From NCBI RefSeq assembly GCF_026898155.1, contig NZ_CP114029.1, positions 2,274,001-2,338,000 of the forward strand: DNA of 64,000 nt, read 5' to 3'. The translations under genes and the position numbers were made by a program. Origin of the DNA: Jiella pelagia. Its GTDB lineage: Bacteria; Pseudomonadota; Alphaproteobacteria; Rhizobiales; Rhizobiaceae. This document shows positions 53,299 through 63,164 of the stretch, piece after piece; the stretch's first letter is position 1; every line of letters starts with the position of its first letter. The notes under the pieces were generated by a model, which was not told the origin of the DNA, did no database searches, and saw nothing but the letters and a program-made list of their open reading frames with translations.

Positions 53299-53334
53299 CA
53301 CCAAGAGCCCGGGAGAATGCCCCGGGCTCTTGGC
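52261..53334 (+). repeat. Long direct repeat, copy A (chemoreceptor signalling module and terminator)
   Basis: The stretch matches 54674-55747 at a constant offset of 2413 bases without any indel. Differences are scattered single bases, mostly silent. It covers the HAMP-linker end, the full signalling domain, the stop codon and the terminator. This points to recent duplication or gene conversion. Confidence 0.88.
53301..53333 (+). terminator. Strong hairpin terminator after chemoreceptor 2
   Basis: A 13-base perfect stem CCAAGAGCCCGGG / CCCGGGCTCTTGG with a seven-base loop starts two bases after the stop codon. There is no T tract. Confidence 0.8.
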
Positions 53335-53761
53335 ATGAAGCGCCCACGCAGCAATTGAGCGTCAACTCCTCGGCACCGGTCAGGAAGTGGGGACGACGGT
53401 ATGAAACGAGGCGCCGCGCGACCAGCGTGGCGCCTCGTGACGTTTCGAACATACGTTCGGATGGAATCCGCCGCCCGCCGGTTCGAGCCGTCTGCCGGTC
53501 GCTGGAGCATGAGCCCGAAAGCCTTGAACGGCGGCCTCGACACAGCATCGGCCGCCGCTTTTTCAGGATCGACCGCAGGGGCAATCGGATTCAGGTGAGG
53601 ACAACTGATCGAGGTAAAGCATTATGGAAGGGTGATATTCAGATAAGAGAATAAGCGCAGGGGAAGATGTGATTTATGTGCAGAAGAGTTATTTAATCTC
53701 TGATCGGTATCAAGGTTGAAACGCTTAGCGATTTTTCTCGTCTTTCGTGTGGAGAACAGAA
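53334..53761. other. Long promoter-bearing spacer before chemoreceptor 3
   Basis: 428 bases without a credible gene. The first part still resembles the region after chemoreceptor 3 (common AAGCGCCCACGC). From about 53600 the DNA is markedly A/T-rich for this genome (TTATTTAATCTCTGATCGG near 53687), the likely promoter for the receptor at 53762. No operator is obvious. Confidence 0.55.
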
Positions 53762-55711
53762 ATGCACCTGGCCGATCAGAAAATTTCAGTGAAACTGGCG
53801 ATGGCGCTGGCGACCTTGGCGCTGATCGCTCTCGCCATGGGCGCCATGATGTTCTGGACCACCGCCAACATCTCGCTTTCGGCGGAAAACAAGGACCACC
53901 GGATCGCCATCGCCGATGCCGCGATCGAAGCGCGGTTCTCCCTGGCGCGACAGGAGAACTCGCTGCGGGGCTTCATGATTACCCGGGACGAGTATTTCGC
54001 CGGTCGGGTGAAGGAGCATTACGAAAGCTTCAACAAGGCCCTGAAGAACCTTCTGGACCTCGCCGGCTCGGAAAGCGACTTCGCCAAGGACTACGACGCC
54101 GTCGAGGTGGCGATGGCGGCATGGCAAGCCGAGATTGCCGATCCGGTCATCGTCAATGCACGCAGCGAGGCGACCTATCCGCGCGCGCTCGCCATCTTCA
54201 ATTCGGGCAAGGCCGACGAATTCATCGAGCCGATCGAACAAGCTCTCGACGCGGAACGCGATAGCGCCCGCCAGGCCATCGAAGCGGCACAGACGACCGA
54301 AACCGCGGCGATCGATCTGACGCGCAACAGCGTCGTGGCGGCCCTGATCCTCATCGCCATCACCGCGACCCTGCTCGGCTATCTCCTGTCCAGGAGCATC
54401 ATCCGGCCGATCAACAAGATGACAGTGTCGATGCGCGATCTCGCCTCGGGCAATAATGCCGTGGAGGTTCCGGCGCGCGAGCGGGGCGACGAGATCGGCG
54501 AGATGGCGGGCGCCCTGCAGGTGTTCAAGGAGCGGGCGATCGACCGGGTGCGGCTGGAGAGAGAGGCGGAGGCGGCTCGAATCGGTCAGGAGGAGGCGAA
54601 GCGCCGGGAGGCGGCTCTGGAACACGCCAAGGCGGAGGATCTGCGGGCGTTCATGGGCGTCGTCGATGCCGGCTTCGATCGGTTGTCGGCGGGCGACCTG
54701 ACGGTGCGGATGGCCGACAAGGTGGCGCCGGAATTCGAGCCGATCAAGGCGAAGTTCAACGCCTCGGTGGAGGAACTGGAACGGGCGATCGGCCAGGTGG
54801 TCGGGGCGGTCGGAACGATCCGCATGGGCCTTGGCGAGATCACCGTCGCCTCGAACGACCTCGCCCAGCGCACCGAGCAGCAGGCAGCCTCGCTGGAAGA
54901 GACCGTGGCGGCGCTGAGCCAGGTGTCGAGCGCCATCAACCAGACCGCGGACGGTGCCGGCCAGGCCCAGAAGACCGCCGAGTCGGCTCGCCAGAAGGCG
55001 ACGCGGGGCGGCGAGATCGTCGCCCAGGCGGTGACCGCGATGAACGAGATCGAGGGCTCTTCCCAGCAGATTACCCAGATCATCTCGGTGATCGACGAGA
55101 TCGCCTTCCAGACCAATCTCCTCGCCCTGAACGCCGGTGTCGAGGCGGCGCGCGCCGGCGAGGCTGGCAAGGGCTTTGCCGTTGTTGCCCAGGAAGTGCG
55201 GGCGCTCGCGCAGCGTTCGGCGGAAGCGGCCAAGGAGATCAAGGGTCTGATCAATGCTTCGTCGGACCAGGTCGGGCGCGGCGTCGAGCTGGTGACCGCG
55301 TCGGGCACGTCGCTGGGCGAGATCGTCGCCGAGGTGGCCGGCATGGTCGACGTGATCGCGAGGATCGCCGAGAGCGCCCGCGAGCAGGCGACGGGATTGC
55401 GTGAGGTCTCCGGCGCGGCCGATCAGATGGACAAGGTGACGCAGCAGAACGCGGCGATGGTGGAACAGTCGACGGCGGCGGCCCAGACGCTGTCGAAGGA
55501 GACCGAGGACCTCGCCGAGACGGTGTCGCGGTTCAAGACGACGGCTGGCGCAAGCGCCGGCAGGGCGTCGGCGACGCCGGCCAGGCCCCATGCCGCAAAG
55601 CCCCAGCGGCCGCTCGCCCAGTCCCGCGGCGTGCCGCAAATGAAGACCACCGGCACGGGCGGTGCCGCGCGACGCGAGGCCGCCAAAGAGGAAAGCTGGG
55701 CGGAGTTCTGA
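53762..55711 (+). CDS. Methyl-accepting chemotaxis protein with CHASE3-type helical sensor
   Basis: 649 residues. Helix 1 (about 12-35) is followed by an all-helical periplasmic domain of about 150 residues ([20 protein letters not shown] and [18 protein letters not shown]) that fits CHASE3, helix 2 (about 195-215), HAMP ([20 protein letters not shown]), the linker and a signalling domain nearly identical to that of the receptor at 51364. The tail is EESWAEF. GGAGA precedes the ATG at 53762. The same cytoplasmic module is thus joined to a quite different sensor. Confidence 0.94.
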   Translation: MHLADQKISVKLAMALATLALIALAMGAMMFWTTANISLSAENKDHRIAIADAAIEARFSLARQENSLRGFMITRDEYFAGRVKEHYESFNKALKNLLDLAGSESDFAKDYDAVEVAMAAWQAEIADPVIVNARSEATYPRALAIFNSGKADEFIEPIEQALDAERDSARQAIEAAQTTETAAIDLTRNSVVAALILIAITATLLGYLLSRSIIRPINKMTVSMRDLASGNNAVEVPARERGDEIGEMAGALQVFKERAIDRVRLEREAEAARIGQEEAKRREAALEHAKAEDLRAFMGVVDAGFDRLSAGDLTVRMADKVAPEFEPIKAKFNASVEELERAIGQVVGAVGTIRMGLGEITVASNDLAQRTEQQAASLEETVAALSQVSSAINQTADGAGQAQKTAESARQKATRGGEIVAQAVTAMNEIEGSSQQITQIISVIDEIAFQTNLLALNAGVEAARAGEAGKGFAVVAQEVRALAQRSAEAAKEIKGLINASSDQVGRGVELVTASGTSLGEIVAEVAGMVDVIARIAESAREQATGLREVSGAADQMDKVTQQNAAMVEQSTAAAQTLSKETEDLAETVSRFKTTAGASAGRASATPARPHAAKPQRPLAQSRGVPQMKTTGTGGAARREAAKEESWAEF

Positions 55712-55747
55712 CACCAAGAGCTCGGGAGAATGCCCCGGGCTCTTGGC
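54674..55747 (+). repeat. Long direct repeat, copy B
   Basis: Partner of 52261-53334, same length and no indels. It includes the end of the chemoreceptor gene at 53762 and its terminator. Confidence 0.88.
55714..55746 (+). terminator. Hairpin terminator after chemoreceptor 3
   Basis: The same hairpin as at 53301 with one change, CCAAGAGCTCGGG in the left arm, giving a G-U pair in RNA. It contains one of the few unaltered GAGCTC sequences. Confidence 0.75.
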
Positions 55748-56071
55748 ATGAAGCGCCCACGCGGGGATTGAATGTAAACCCGTCGGCGCGGTCAAAGACC
55801 GGGGCCAACGGTCTGAGGTGGCAGACGCGTCGCGTCGGTATCGGGCGGTAGATCGCCCGATACCCGCAACTCAATCTCAATCTGCGACGGCGGGGACGGC
55901 GATTGCCGTCCCCGCTTGCGTTCGTCGATGCCCGCTTTGAGCATCCGGGGGCGGTGTTTCGGGGTCTCCTCCCGAATGGGAGGTTAAACTCTCTTCATGC
56001 TTCCGGAGAACCTTGCTGCGCGGACCGGCTCGTCCATTTGCTGCAGGAGCGAACAGCAAGGGATCCAGACA
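55747..56071. other. Spacer between chemoreceptor 3 and the dehydrogenase
   Basis: 325 bases without a gene. It holds a hairpin at 55890-55915 (GCGGGGACGGC / GCCGTCCCCGC, loop GATT). That hairpin resembles the one after chemoreceptor 4. The promoter for 56072 should be in the second half. Confidence 0.6.
55890..55915. terminator. GC-rich hairpin
   Basis: An 11-base perfect stem GCGGGGACGGC / GCCGTCCCCGC with a four-base loop, between chemoreceptor 3 and the dehydrogenase gene. It could act as a second terminator or an mRNA end stabiliser. Confidence 0.55.
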
Positions 56072-56852
56072 ATGCAGATGGAAGGTAACGTCGCCGTCGT
56101 CACCGGTGCGAGGCTCGGGGATCGGCCGGGTGATCGCCGAGACCTTCGTGCGCGAGGGCGGCAAGGTGGCGATCTGCGACATCAACATCGAGGGTGCCGA
56201 AAAGGTCGCGTCCCAATTGCGGGCGAAGGGCGGCGAGGCGATGGCGGTCGCCATGGACGTCACCGACGAGGACGCGGTGAACCGCGGCGTCGATCAGGTG
56301 GCGGAGCGCTACGGCCGGATCGACACGATGGTCTCCAATGCCGGCATCCAGATCGTCCATCCGATCGAGGAGTTCCCCTATGCGGAGTTCCGCAAGCTGG
56401 TGGCGATCCATCTCGACGGATCGTTCCTTTTGACCAAGGCCTGCGTCAAGCACATGTATCCGCGGAAGTCCGGATCGCTGATCTATATGGGCTCGGTCCA
56501 CAGTCACGAGCCGTCGGCGCTGAAGAGCGCCTATGTCGCGGCCAAGCACGGCATTCTCGGCCTTTCCCGGGTCATGGCCAAGGAAGGCGCCAGGCACGGT
56601 GTCCGGTCCAACACCATCTGCCCTGGCTTCGTGAAGACGCCGCTGGTCGAAAAGCAGATCCCCGAACAGGCACAGTCACTCGGCATCTCCGAGGAAGAGG
56701 TCGTGGACAAGATCATGCTCGGCGAGACGGTGGATCAGGAATTCACCACCATGGACGACGTCGCCGAGGTTGCGTTGTTCCTGGCGAGCTTCAAGTCGAA
56801 CGCCCTGACCGGTCAGTCGATCGTGCCGAGCCACGGCTGGTACATGGCCTGA
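56072..56852 (+). CDS. Short-chain dehydrogenase, probable 3-hydroxybutyrate dehydrogenase (one frameshift)
   Basis: Corrected length 259 residues, classical SDR. With GAGGCTC (56110-56116) read as GAGCTC the cofactor loop becomes [17 protein letters not shown], the canonical TGxxxGIG; as printed it is destroyed. Further signs are SNAGIQ (NAG), the active-site Ser in [20 protein letters not shown] (Y-x3-K) and [10 protein letters not shown]. The end [15 protein letters not shown] resembles the S-H-G-W-x-M ending of 3-hydroxybutyrate dehydrogenases, which interconvert 3-hydroxybutyrate and acetoacetate with NAD. AAGGGA lies before the ATG. It is flanked by chemoreceptor genes on both sides. 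Confidence 0.85.
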
Positions 56853-57155
56853 CGCTCCATCCTGCCGCCTTGGGGCGGGCAGGACGGAGGACTTTCATCT
56901 CGCCGCTCTCCAATCCCTCGTCGTTTGCCCGGCGGGGGATTTTTGTGTCTGCCTGAGCATGATCGACAGTCAAGCAGACAATCAATCTGAATAAAAATCG
57001 TCAAAAATTACAAAATCCAGATGATGAACTGACGTAATCAATCATAAATGCAATTTTCATTATATTGCCTCAATGTATAAAGCGTCGACTTGTTCTTCGT
57101 TTGTCGGCTAGTTGCCGATCCCGATCGGCTGCAACCATCCTGGAGAAGAATTGCC
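56853..57155. other. A/T-rich promoter region of the secreted protein/chemoreceptor pair
   Basis: 303 bases without a gene. From about 56960 to 57110 the composition is far more A/T-rich than the surroundings (runs such as AATAAAAATCGTCAAAAATT). This is likely a regulated promoter for the genes at 57156 and 57782; no specific operator is assigned. TGGAGAAG precedes 57156. Confidence 0.6.
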
Positions 57156-57753
57156 ATGAAAACTTCGCAGATCTGCGCGGGCCTGTTGTTCGCCGCCATG
57201 GCCGGTGCCGCCGGTATTTTTCCCGCAGCCGCCGAGGGACCGCATGTCGCTCCGATCACCGAACTGGTCGGTTCCAAATTGAAGGCCGCAATCGCCGATC
57301 CGGTGGTCATCCAGGCGATCAAGGCTCAGAACGCTGCGAACCAGAGCCTTTCCCAAGCGGACATCGATGCGCTGGATCAGACATGGCGCAGCGAGGCCGA
57401 CGCCGGCGGCGGCGAGCTGATGGACAAGACCCTGAAGGCTCCGGCCTCGGCCTATCTGAAGAGTGTGCAGAACGATGCGGCTGGTCTGATCACCGAGGTC
57501 TTCGTCATGGACGCGCGTGGCCTCAATGTCGGCCAGAGCGATCCGACCTCCGACTATTGGCAGGGCGACGAGGCCAAGTGGCAGAAGACCTACGGGAGCG
57601 GTGGCGAGGCGATCTTCGTCGACGAGATCGAGCAGGACGAGTCGACCCAGATGCTGCAGTCCCAGGCGAGCTTCACGATTGTCGATCCCGAAACCAACGA
57701 GCCGATCGGCGCGGCGACGGTCGGCGTCAATCTCGACATGCTCGAGCCTCTGA
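57156..57753 (+). CDS. Secreted Cache/PDC-like sensor protein (one frameshift at the stop)
   Basis: Corrected length 198 residues. A signal peptide ([20 protein letters not shown], cleavage near AAA-EG) precedes a mature domain with [53 protein letters not shown] and [21 protein letters not shown]. This resembles the ligand-binding fold of Cache sensors but has no membrane or signalling part. GAGCCTC at 57744-57750, read as GAGCTC, gives the ending NLDMLEL and a stop at 57751; as printed the frame runs on into the chemoreceptor gene. The receptor starts 28 bases later, so the two are probably co-transcribed and functionally paired. Confidence 0.85.
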
Positions 57754-57781
57754 CAAGAACAAAAAGAAAAGGCTCTGCCCC

Positions 57782-59689
57782 ATGGCCCACCACGAGAGCG
57801 GCGCTCGAAGCGCGATTTCCCTCAGCCTCAAAGCCGCGCTCGTCACGGCGCTTCCCGTCCTCATCGGCATGATCGCGCTCGTCGGGATCGAACTGCGGCA
57901 GTTGCAGTCGATGCTGCATGACGGGGCCGAAGACATGGCCAGGATCGAAACGAGGCTGCTGGCCGATCAGATGGCCGGTGGGGTGAAGTGGGGCAAGGCC
58001 GACGTCGTCGAGGCCGTCTATGCCGATCTGGTCGAGGAAGCCGAAAATACCCTGTCCGACATCCTGGTCGTCGACCGCGACAGCAAGCCGCTGACGAGCT
58101 ACAAGTCCGGAGCACTCGCGTCGGCCGGCGATCTTCAGGCCTTCGCGTCCAATCTCACCGGTACCACGACACATTGGCTCGGGGGCCATATCATTGTTGC
58201 AACGCCCATCGGCAAGGGCGATCAACCGGTGGGGGCGCTGGTGACCGCGTCGGCCACGTCGGGCGTCGCCGCCGCCATGGCTCAGCAGATGGCGAAGGCC
58301 GTCGTCGTCGGCCTCGTCATTGCCGCCTTTGTCGTTGGAACCGTCATGTTCTTCCTGAAGCGCAGCGTCACCGGCCCGATCCGCGACGTGACCACGATCA
58401 TGTCGGCCCTCGTGCGCGGCGACAAGACCATCGAAATCCCCCATCTTGGCCGCCGCGACGAGATTGGCGCGATGGCGGGCGCGGTGGAGGCGTTCAAGCA
58501 GGCGGCGATCCGGGAAGAGCGGCTGGAGAAGGAAGCCGAAGCTTCGCGCATCGGCCAGGAGGAGGCCAAGCGTCGCCAGGCCGATCTCGACAATGCCAAG
58601 GCGGAAGATCTCCGGGCGTTCATGGGCGTCGTCGACGCCGGCTTCGACCGGTTGTCGGCGGGCGATCTGACGGTGCGGATGGCGGACAGGGTGGCGCCGG
58701 AATTCGAGCCGATCAAGGCGAAGTTCAACGCCTCGGTGGAGGAACTGGAACGGGCGATTGGCCAGGTGGTCGGGGCGATCGGGACGATCCGCACGGGGCT
58801 GGGCGAGATCACCGTCGCCTCCAACGATCTCGCCCAGCGCACCGAGCAGCAGGCGGCCTCGCTGGAAGAGACGGTGGCGGCGCTGAGCGAGGTGACCGGC
58901 GGCGTCAACCGGACGGCGGACGGGGCGGGCGAAGCGCGAAAGAGCGCCGAGGCGGCCCGGCAGAAGGCGACGAAGGGCGGCGAGATCGTCGCCGAGGCGG
59001 TGACGGCGATGACGGCGATCGAGGCCTCCTCGCAGCAGATCGGCCAGATCATCGGTGTGATCGACGAGATCGCCTTCCAGACCAACCTCCTCGCCCTCAA
59101 CGCCGGTGTCGAGGCGGCACGGGCGGGCGAGGCCGGCAAGGGCTTTGCGGTGGTCGCCCAGGAGGTGCGGGCGCTCGCCCAGCGCTCGGCTGAGGCGGCG
59201 AAAGAGATCAAGGGCCTGATCACGGCTTCGACCGAGCAGGTGGAAAAGGGCGTCGAGCTGGTCTCGGCCTCGGGCAAGTCGCTGGAGGAGATCGTCGCCG
59301 AGGTGGCGGGCATGGCGCAGGTGATCGCGACGATCGCCGACAGTGCGCGCGAGCAGGCGACGAGCCTTCGCGAGGTATCGGGCGCGGCCGATCAGATGGA
59401 CAAGGTGACGCAGCAGAACGCGGCGATGGTCGAGCAGTCGACGGCGGCTGCCCAGACGCTGTCGAAGGAGACTGAGGACCTCGCCGAGACCGTGTCGCGG
59501 TTCAAGACGACGGCCGGCTCCGGCGCGGGCAGGGCATCGGGAGCGCCGGCGAAGTCTTACGCCGCCCAAAGGGCTCGGCGGCCGGCCGCCACGGCCACAG
59601 GGCGCGGCGTCCCGCAGCTGAAGGCCACCGGCACCGGCGGTGCCGCCCGTCGCGAGGCCGCCAAAGAGGAAAGCTGGGCGGAGTTCTGA
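57782..59689 (+). CDS. Methyl-accepting chemotaxis protein paired with a secreted sensor-like protein
   Basis: 635 residues. Helix 1 (about 18-42) is followed by a periplasmic region of about 145 residues ([20 protein letters not shown] and [20 protein letters not shown]), helix 2 (about 180-200), HAMP ([20 protein letters not shown]), the shared linker and a signalling domain with the tip [16 protein letters not shown], ending EESWAEF. The signalling domain resembles the other three receptors but is clearly more diverged than the 51364/53762 pair. The upstream secreted protein may bind ligand and present it to this receptor; that is inference from adjacency. Confidence 0.93.
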   Translation: MAHHESGARSAISLSLKAALVTALPVLIGMIALVGIELRQLQSMLHDGAEDMARIETRLLADQMAGGVKWGKADVVEAVYADLVEEAENTLSDILVVDRDSKPLTSYKSGALASAGDLQAFASNLTGTTTHWLGGHIIVATPIGKGDQPVGALVTASATSGVAAAMAQQMAKAVVVGLVIAAFVVGTVMFFLKRSVTGPIRDVTTIMSALVRGDKTIEIPHLGRRDEIGAMAGAVEAFKQAAIREERLEKEAEASRIGQEEAKRRQADLDNAKAEDLRAFMGVVDAGFDRLSAGDLTVRMADRVAPEFEPIKAKFNASVEELERAIGQVVGAIGTIRTGLGEITVASNDLAQRTEQQAASLEETVAALSEVTGGVNRTADGAGEARKSAEAARQKATKGGEIVAEAVTAMTAIEASSQQIGQIIGVIDEIAFQTNLLALNAGVEAARAGEAGKGFAVVAQEVRALAQRSAEAAKEIKGLITASTEQVEKGVELVSASGKSLEEIVAEVAGMAQVIATIADSAREQATSLREVSGAADQMDKVTQQNAAMVEQSTAAAQTLSKETEDLAETVSRFKTTAGSGAGRASGAPAKSYAAQRARRPAATATGRGVPQLKATGTGGAARREAAKEESWAEF

Positions 59690-59752
59690 GGTCGCTCACG
59701 AGTGGGGGCGGGGAAACCCGCCTTGCTGCCCGCGATGTCGAGCACGATTGAC

Positions 59753-59788
59753 GCGAAGCGGGGATGGCGAAGTCCGTCCCCGCTTCGC
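59753..59788 (+). terminator. Hairpin terminator after chemoreceptor 4
   Basis: A 12-base perfect stem GCGAAGCGGGGA / TCCCCGCTTCGC with a 12-base loop, 63 bases after the stop codon. Confidence 0.65.
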
Positions 59789-59979
59789 ATAGGTGGACGG
59801 CGCTGCGCGTTCAGGAGCGGAAAGTCCTCCAGGATGCCCGGCGACGGTCGGCCCGCCCATTCTACCGCGCGGTTTCGCCATTCGATGCGTGCGAGGCCTG
59901 GACTTCCCGGCGATGGCGCGGCGGCACTTTGACGCGGCGCGCCGCGCGCTAGTTACCGCCTCCCATCGGAGGCTCAATC

Positions 59980-60126
59980 ATGGAAATCATCGCCGTTCAG
60001 CCGCTCGTCGCGCTGGTTGCCGGAATCCTCATTCTTATCGTTCCCCGGCTCCTCAACATCATCGTGGCAGTTTATCTCATCGTCGTCGGCCTGATGGGTC
60101 TCTTCCCTGACCTCATCAATATCTGA
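59980..60126 (+). CDS. Small membrane protein, DUF3096 type
   Basis: 48 residues: MEIIAVQPLVALVAGILILI at the start, then PRLLNIIVAVYLIVVGLMGL. It has two hydrophobic segments around a Pro-Arg turn, typical of the DUF3096 family of tiny inner-membrane proteins. GGAGG precedes the ATG by six bases. Its function is unknown. It is 15 bases upstream of the NDH-2-like gene, so the two are probably co-transcribed. Confidence 0.85.
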   Translation: MEIIAVQPLVALVAGILILIVPRLLNIIVAVYLIVVGLMGLFPDLINI

Positions 60127-60141
60127 GGGGGCAGGACGACG

Positions 60142-61419
60142 ATGGCGTCTCGTTCCCGGCTGGTCATTCTCGGCGGCGGCGCCGGCGGCTCCGAGCTCGC
60201 GGCGAAGCTCGGCCGGCGGGACGATCTCGACGTCACCCTGGTCGACCGCCACCCCTCGCATATGTGGAAGCCGCGGCTGCACGAATTTGCCGCCGGCACG
60301 ATCGACTCCACCCTGTCCGAACTCAGCTATTACATGCTGGCCCGCATGCGCGGTTTTGCCTTCGAGCAGGGCGACGTCGAACGCATCGACCGGGCTGAAA
60401 AGCGGGTGCATCTGACCGGGCCGGCGGCGCCCGGCAGCGATGGCGCCGTACCCCGGCAGATCGGCTACGATCATCTCGTCGTCGCGCTCGGTGGGGTGAC
60501 GCCGGATTTCGGCACGAAGGGCGTTGCCGAACACGCCGTCCGCCTCGACGAGCGGGCTGACGCCGACCATTTTCGCGCCCGCTTCATCGCCCTGATGATC
60601 TCGGCCCGCGAGACCGGCCGTCCGGTGCGCGTCGTCATCGTCGGCTCGGGCGCGACCGGCACCGAACTTGCCGCCCATCTGCGCCAGGTCGAGAGCGGGT
60701 TCTTCCGCAAGGCCGGCGAGACACCGCGCGACATCCTGGAGATTCTCATTGCCGAGGCGGCGCCGCAACTGATGCCGGGAGCCGAAGAGACGCTGCGCCG
60801 GAACGTCGCCGAGCGGCTTGCCGCTCTCGACATCGAGACGCTGACCGGGGCGAAGATCGCCGAGATCACCGCCGACAGCGTTGTAGAGGCGGACGGGACC
60901 CGGCACCCGGCCGACATCTCGGTCTGGGCGGCGGGCCTCGTCGGCAATCCGCGCCTTGCCGAACTCGCCGATTTCGAACTCGACAAGAAGGGACGGATCG
61001 TCGTCGACGCGCGGCTTCGCGCGACGGTGGATCCTTCGATCCAGGTGCTCGGCGACGCCGCGAGCTTCACGCCCGAAGGGGCCGACGCCCCGCTGCCGCC
61101 GACGGCCCAATGCGCCAGCCAGCAGGCGGAGTATCTGGCCAGCGCGATCCCGGCGCTTCTCGCCGGCAGCGAGCCGGGGCCTTTCGTCTACGACGATCGC
61201 GGCCGGCTCCTGTCGCTCGCCCGGGCGGGGTCGGTCGGGCAGATCGGCTTTGGCCGCAAGCACGACCTCCTGGTCAAAGGGCAGTTCGCCAACGCCGCCT
61301 ACAAGAGCCTGCAGCGCCGGCACCAGTGGACGCTGCTCGGGCGGCTGCGCGGCGGCGTCGCGATCTTCGCCGACTGGATTTCCCCGGCCAAGGGCGCGCA
61401 GCTGAAGCTGCACGGCTGA
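60142..61419 (+). CDS. FAD-dependent NAD(P)H dehydrogenase, NDH-2-like
   Basis: 425 residues. The FAD-binding Rossmann motif is LVILGGGAGGSELAAKLG. The NAD(P)-binding motif is VVIVGSGATGTELAAHLR. The late FAD segment is IQVLGDAASFTPEGADAPLP with TAQCASQQAEYLA. The C-terminal stretch (LQRRHQWTLLGRLRGGVAIF) gives the amphipathic membrane association found in NDH-2. It is likely to pass electrons from NADH to quinone, though sulfide:quinone oxidoreductase relatives share the fold; no conserved Cys pair of those is visible. Confidence 0.9.
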   Translation: MASRSRLVILGGGAGGSELAAKLGRRDDLDVTLVDRHPSHMWKPRLHEFAAGTIDSTLSELSYYMLARMRGFAFEQGDVERIDRAEKRVHLTGPAAPGSDGAVPRQIGYDHLVVALGGVTPDFGTKGVAEHAVRLDERADADHFRARFIALMISARETGRPVRVVIVGSGATGTELAAHLRQVESGFFRKAGETPRDILEILIAEAAPQLMPGAEETLRRNVAERLAALDIETLTGAKIAEITADSVVEADGTRHPADISVWAAGLVGNPRLAELADFELDKKGRIVVDARLRATVDPSIQVLGDAASFTPEGADAPLPPTAQCASQQAEYLASAIPALLAGSEPGPFVYDDRGRLLSLARAGSVGQIGFGRKHDLLVKGQFANAAYKSLQRRHQWTLLGRLRGGVAIFADWISPAKGAQLKLHG

Positions 61420-61576
61420 TCCGGGGCGTGTCGACGGGCGAGGGGCGCTCGGCACTGAACCTCGACCGATTTTTGCTTTGGCGCGTCTTTGCAATAATGT
61501 TGAAAGCTCCCGGCTGCATCCTTCCCTTCGCCGATGAACGGCCGGACGCCGCGGGTCGCCGCCAGAGGAGGACGCA

Positions 61577-62971
61577 TTGGATTTCGAGCCGGTCAAGCTT
61601 CACGAAATGCCGAAAGGGTCGGGCCGCGCCACCTTCATCCGCCGCCTGTTGACCAATCCAGCCACGGCAGCTCCGGCCGAACTCTACGACACCAGGGTGT
61701 TCTCGCCGAAATTCGCCGCGGGCAAACTCGTCTACGTCGCCGATGCGGCGCACCTCGAGACGATCTTCGTCGAGCGGCCGGACGATTTTCCCAAGGGCCG
61801 GATCGATCAGCGCGTCCTCAGACCGATCTTCAACGACGGTCTGCTCCTGGCCGAGGGCGGCGACTGGCGCTGGAAGCGCCGGCTCACCGCGCCGGTGTTT
61901 TCGCCCGCCGCGATGAAGCGATTTCTGCCGGACATCGTCGCACCTTTCGCCGCGACGGCGAACGCCTTCCTCGCCGCCGGGGACCGGCCCATCGATGCTT
62001 CCGGCGCGATGAAGTCAGCGACCCTCCAGGTCATCGACCGGCTGCTCTTCGGCGGCGAGCGGGAGATCGATCCCGACGCCATCATGACCCATGTCGAGGA
62101 CTATCTGGCCCCGACCTCCTGGATGGTCGCCTACGCCCTCTTCGGCGTGCCGCAGGCCATGCCGTTTCCCGGGCAGAAGCGGCAATCGCGGGCGAAGATC
62201 GGCGCCCGCGACATGCTGGACCACTTCGTGAAGAAGCGCCGGGCAGGGCCGCGCGAGGCCGACGATCTCACCAATCGCCTGCTCGCCGCCAGCGATCCGG
62301 AGACAGGCCGCGGCCTGTCCGACACCGACATGGTGGACATGCTCCTGACGCTGCAGTCGGCCGGCCACGAGACCTCGGCCAATGCGCTGACCTGGGCGCT
62401 CTACCTTCTGACCAGAATGCCGGCGGTGCAGGAGCGGCTCGCCGCCGAGGTCGACGCGGTCACCGCCGGAGAACCGGTCACCCATGATCACATGCCGCGC
62501 CTCCTCGCGGTGCGCGCCTTCATCGAGGAGACGATGCGGCTTTATCCGCCGGCGCCCTCCCTCTCGCGCATGGCCCGCAAGGCGGAGAACCTTTCCGGCG
62601 TCGCGGTGGAGGCGGGCGCGGCGGTTCTCGTCCCCGTCCATCTCATTCATCGTCATCCGGATTATTGGGAGCGGCCGGACGTCTTCGATCTCGACCGCTT
62701 TCTGCGCCCCGGCCGGCCGCCACGCACCGTCTACATGCCCTTCGGGGCAGGGCCGAAGATCTGCGTCGGGGCGCAGCTCGCCTTGAGCGAGATGACCGCC
62801 GGGCTTGCGACGCTGCTGCAGGCCGTCCGGTTCGAGCCGGCGACAGGCGGCGACCCGCGGCCGCTGCATCGCGTGACGCTTCGCCCGGCAGGTGATCTCA
62901 TGGTGATGGCGGAACCGCGCGGCGGGCGGGCGAGGCCGGACAACTCCGTCACCACGCCGCGCGCTGCCTGA
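61577..62971 (+). CDS. Cytochrome P450
   Basis: 464 residues from a TTG start with AGAGGAGG upstream. The haem-binding loop is FGAGPKICVGAQLAL (Cys thiolate ligand). The I helix is LQSAGHETSANALTWAL, with the acid-alcohol type E-T pair. The ExxR motif is FIEETMRLYPPAP, the class that resembles CYP102/CYP4-like self-sufficient relatives but without a reductase domain. No membrane anchor is seen. Substrate and redox partner are not encoded next to it in an obvious way; the NDH-2-like gene upstream is 157 bases away. Confidence 0.94.
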   Translation: MDFEPVKLHEMPKGSGRATFIRRLLTNPATAAPAELYDTRVFSPKFAAGKLVYVADAAHLETIFVERPDDFPKGRIDQRVLRPIFNDGLLLAEGGDWRWKRRLTAPVFSPAAMKRFLPDIVAPFAATANAFLAAGDRPIDASGAMKSATLQVIDRLLFGGEREIDPDAIMTHVEDYLAPTSWMVAYALFGVPQAMPFPGQKRQSRAKIGARDMLDHFVKKRRAGPREADDLTNRLLAASDPETGRGLSDTDMVDMLLTLQSAGHETSANALTWALYLLTRMPAVQERLAAEVDAVTAGEPVTHDHMPRLLAVRAFIEETMRLYPPAPSLSRMARKAENLSGVAVEAGAAVLVPVHLIHRHPDYWERPDVFDLDRFLRPGRPPRTVYMPFGAGPKICVGAQLALSEMTAGLATLLQAVRFEPATGGDPRPLHRVTLRPAGDLMVMAEPRGGRARPDNSVTTPRAA

Positions 62972-63060
62972 AAGTCGAGGCTTTTCGGACGGATCGACCC
63001 TCCGAATGGCCAAGCCGGTACATCTTGGGTTGAAGCGGTTTTGCTAACGGTGCCTTAATC

Positions 63061-63075
63061 TTAAGGGCGCCTTAA
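63061..63075. promoter_or_regulatory. CtrA-type binding site upstream of ftsK
   Basis: TTAA-N7-TTAA followed by C (63061-63076), the full consensus of the alphaproteobacterial cell-cycle regulator CtrA. A further TTAA lies just before it. It is about 90 bases before the ftsK start, a suitable place for cell-cycle control. Confidence 0.7.
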
Positions 63076-63164
63076 CCCTCCCGGGCTAGCTTCCTGGCAG
63101 GTGTGGACGAGGCCGGCCCCACGGTCGGCGGATCGTCGAAGAAATGTCGCAGCGGGTCAGGTGA

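Noticed and set aside
53786-55795. Long open frames on the minus strand opposite the chemoreceptor genes (also near 51991-53304 and 57590-59569)
   Set aside because: They are mirror frames of high-GC coding DNA, rich in Arg/His/Leu, with no family resemblance; the plus-strand receptors are unambiguous.
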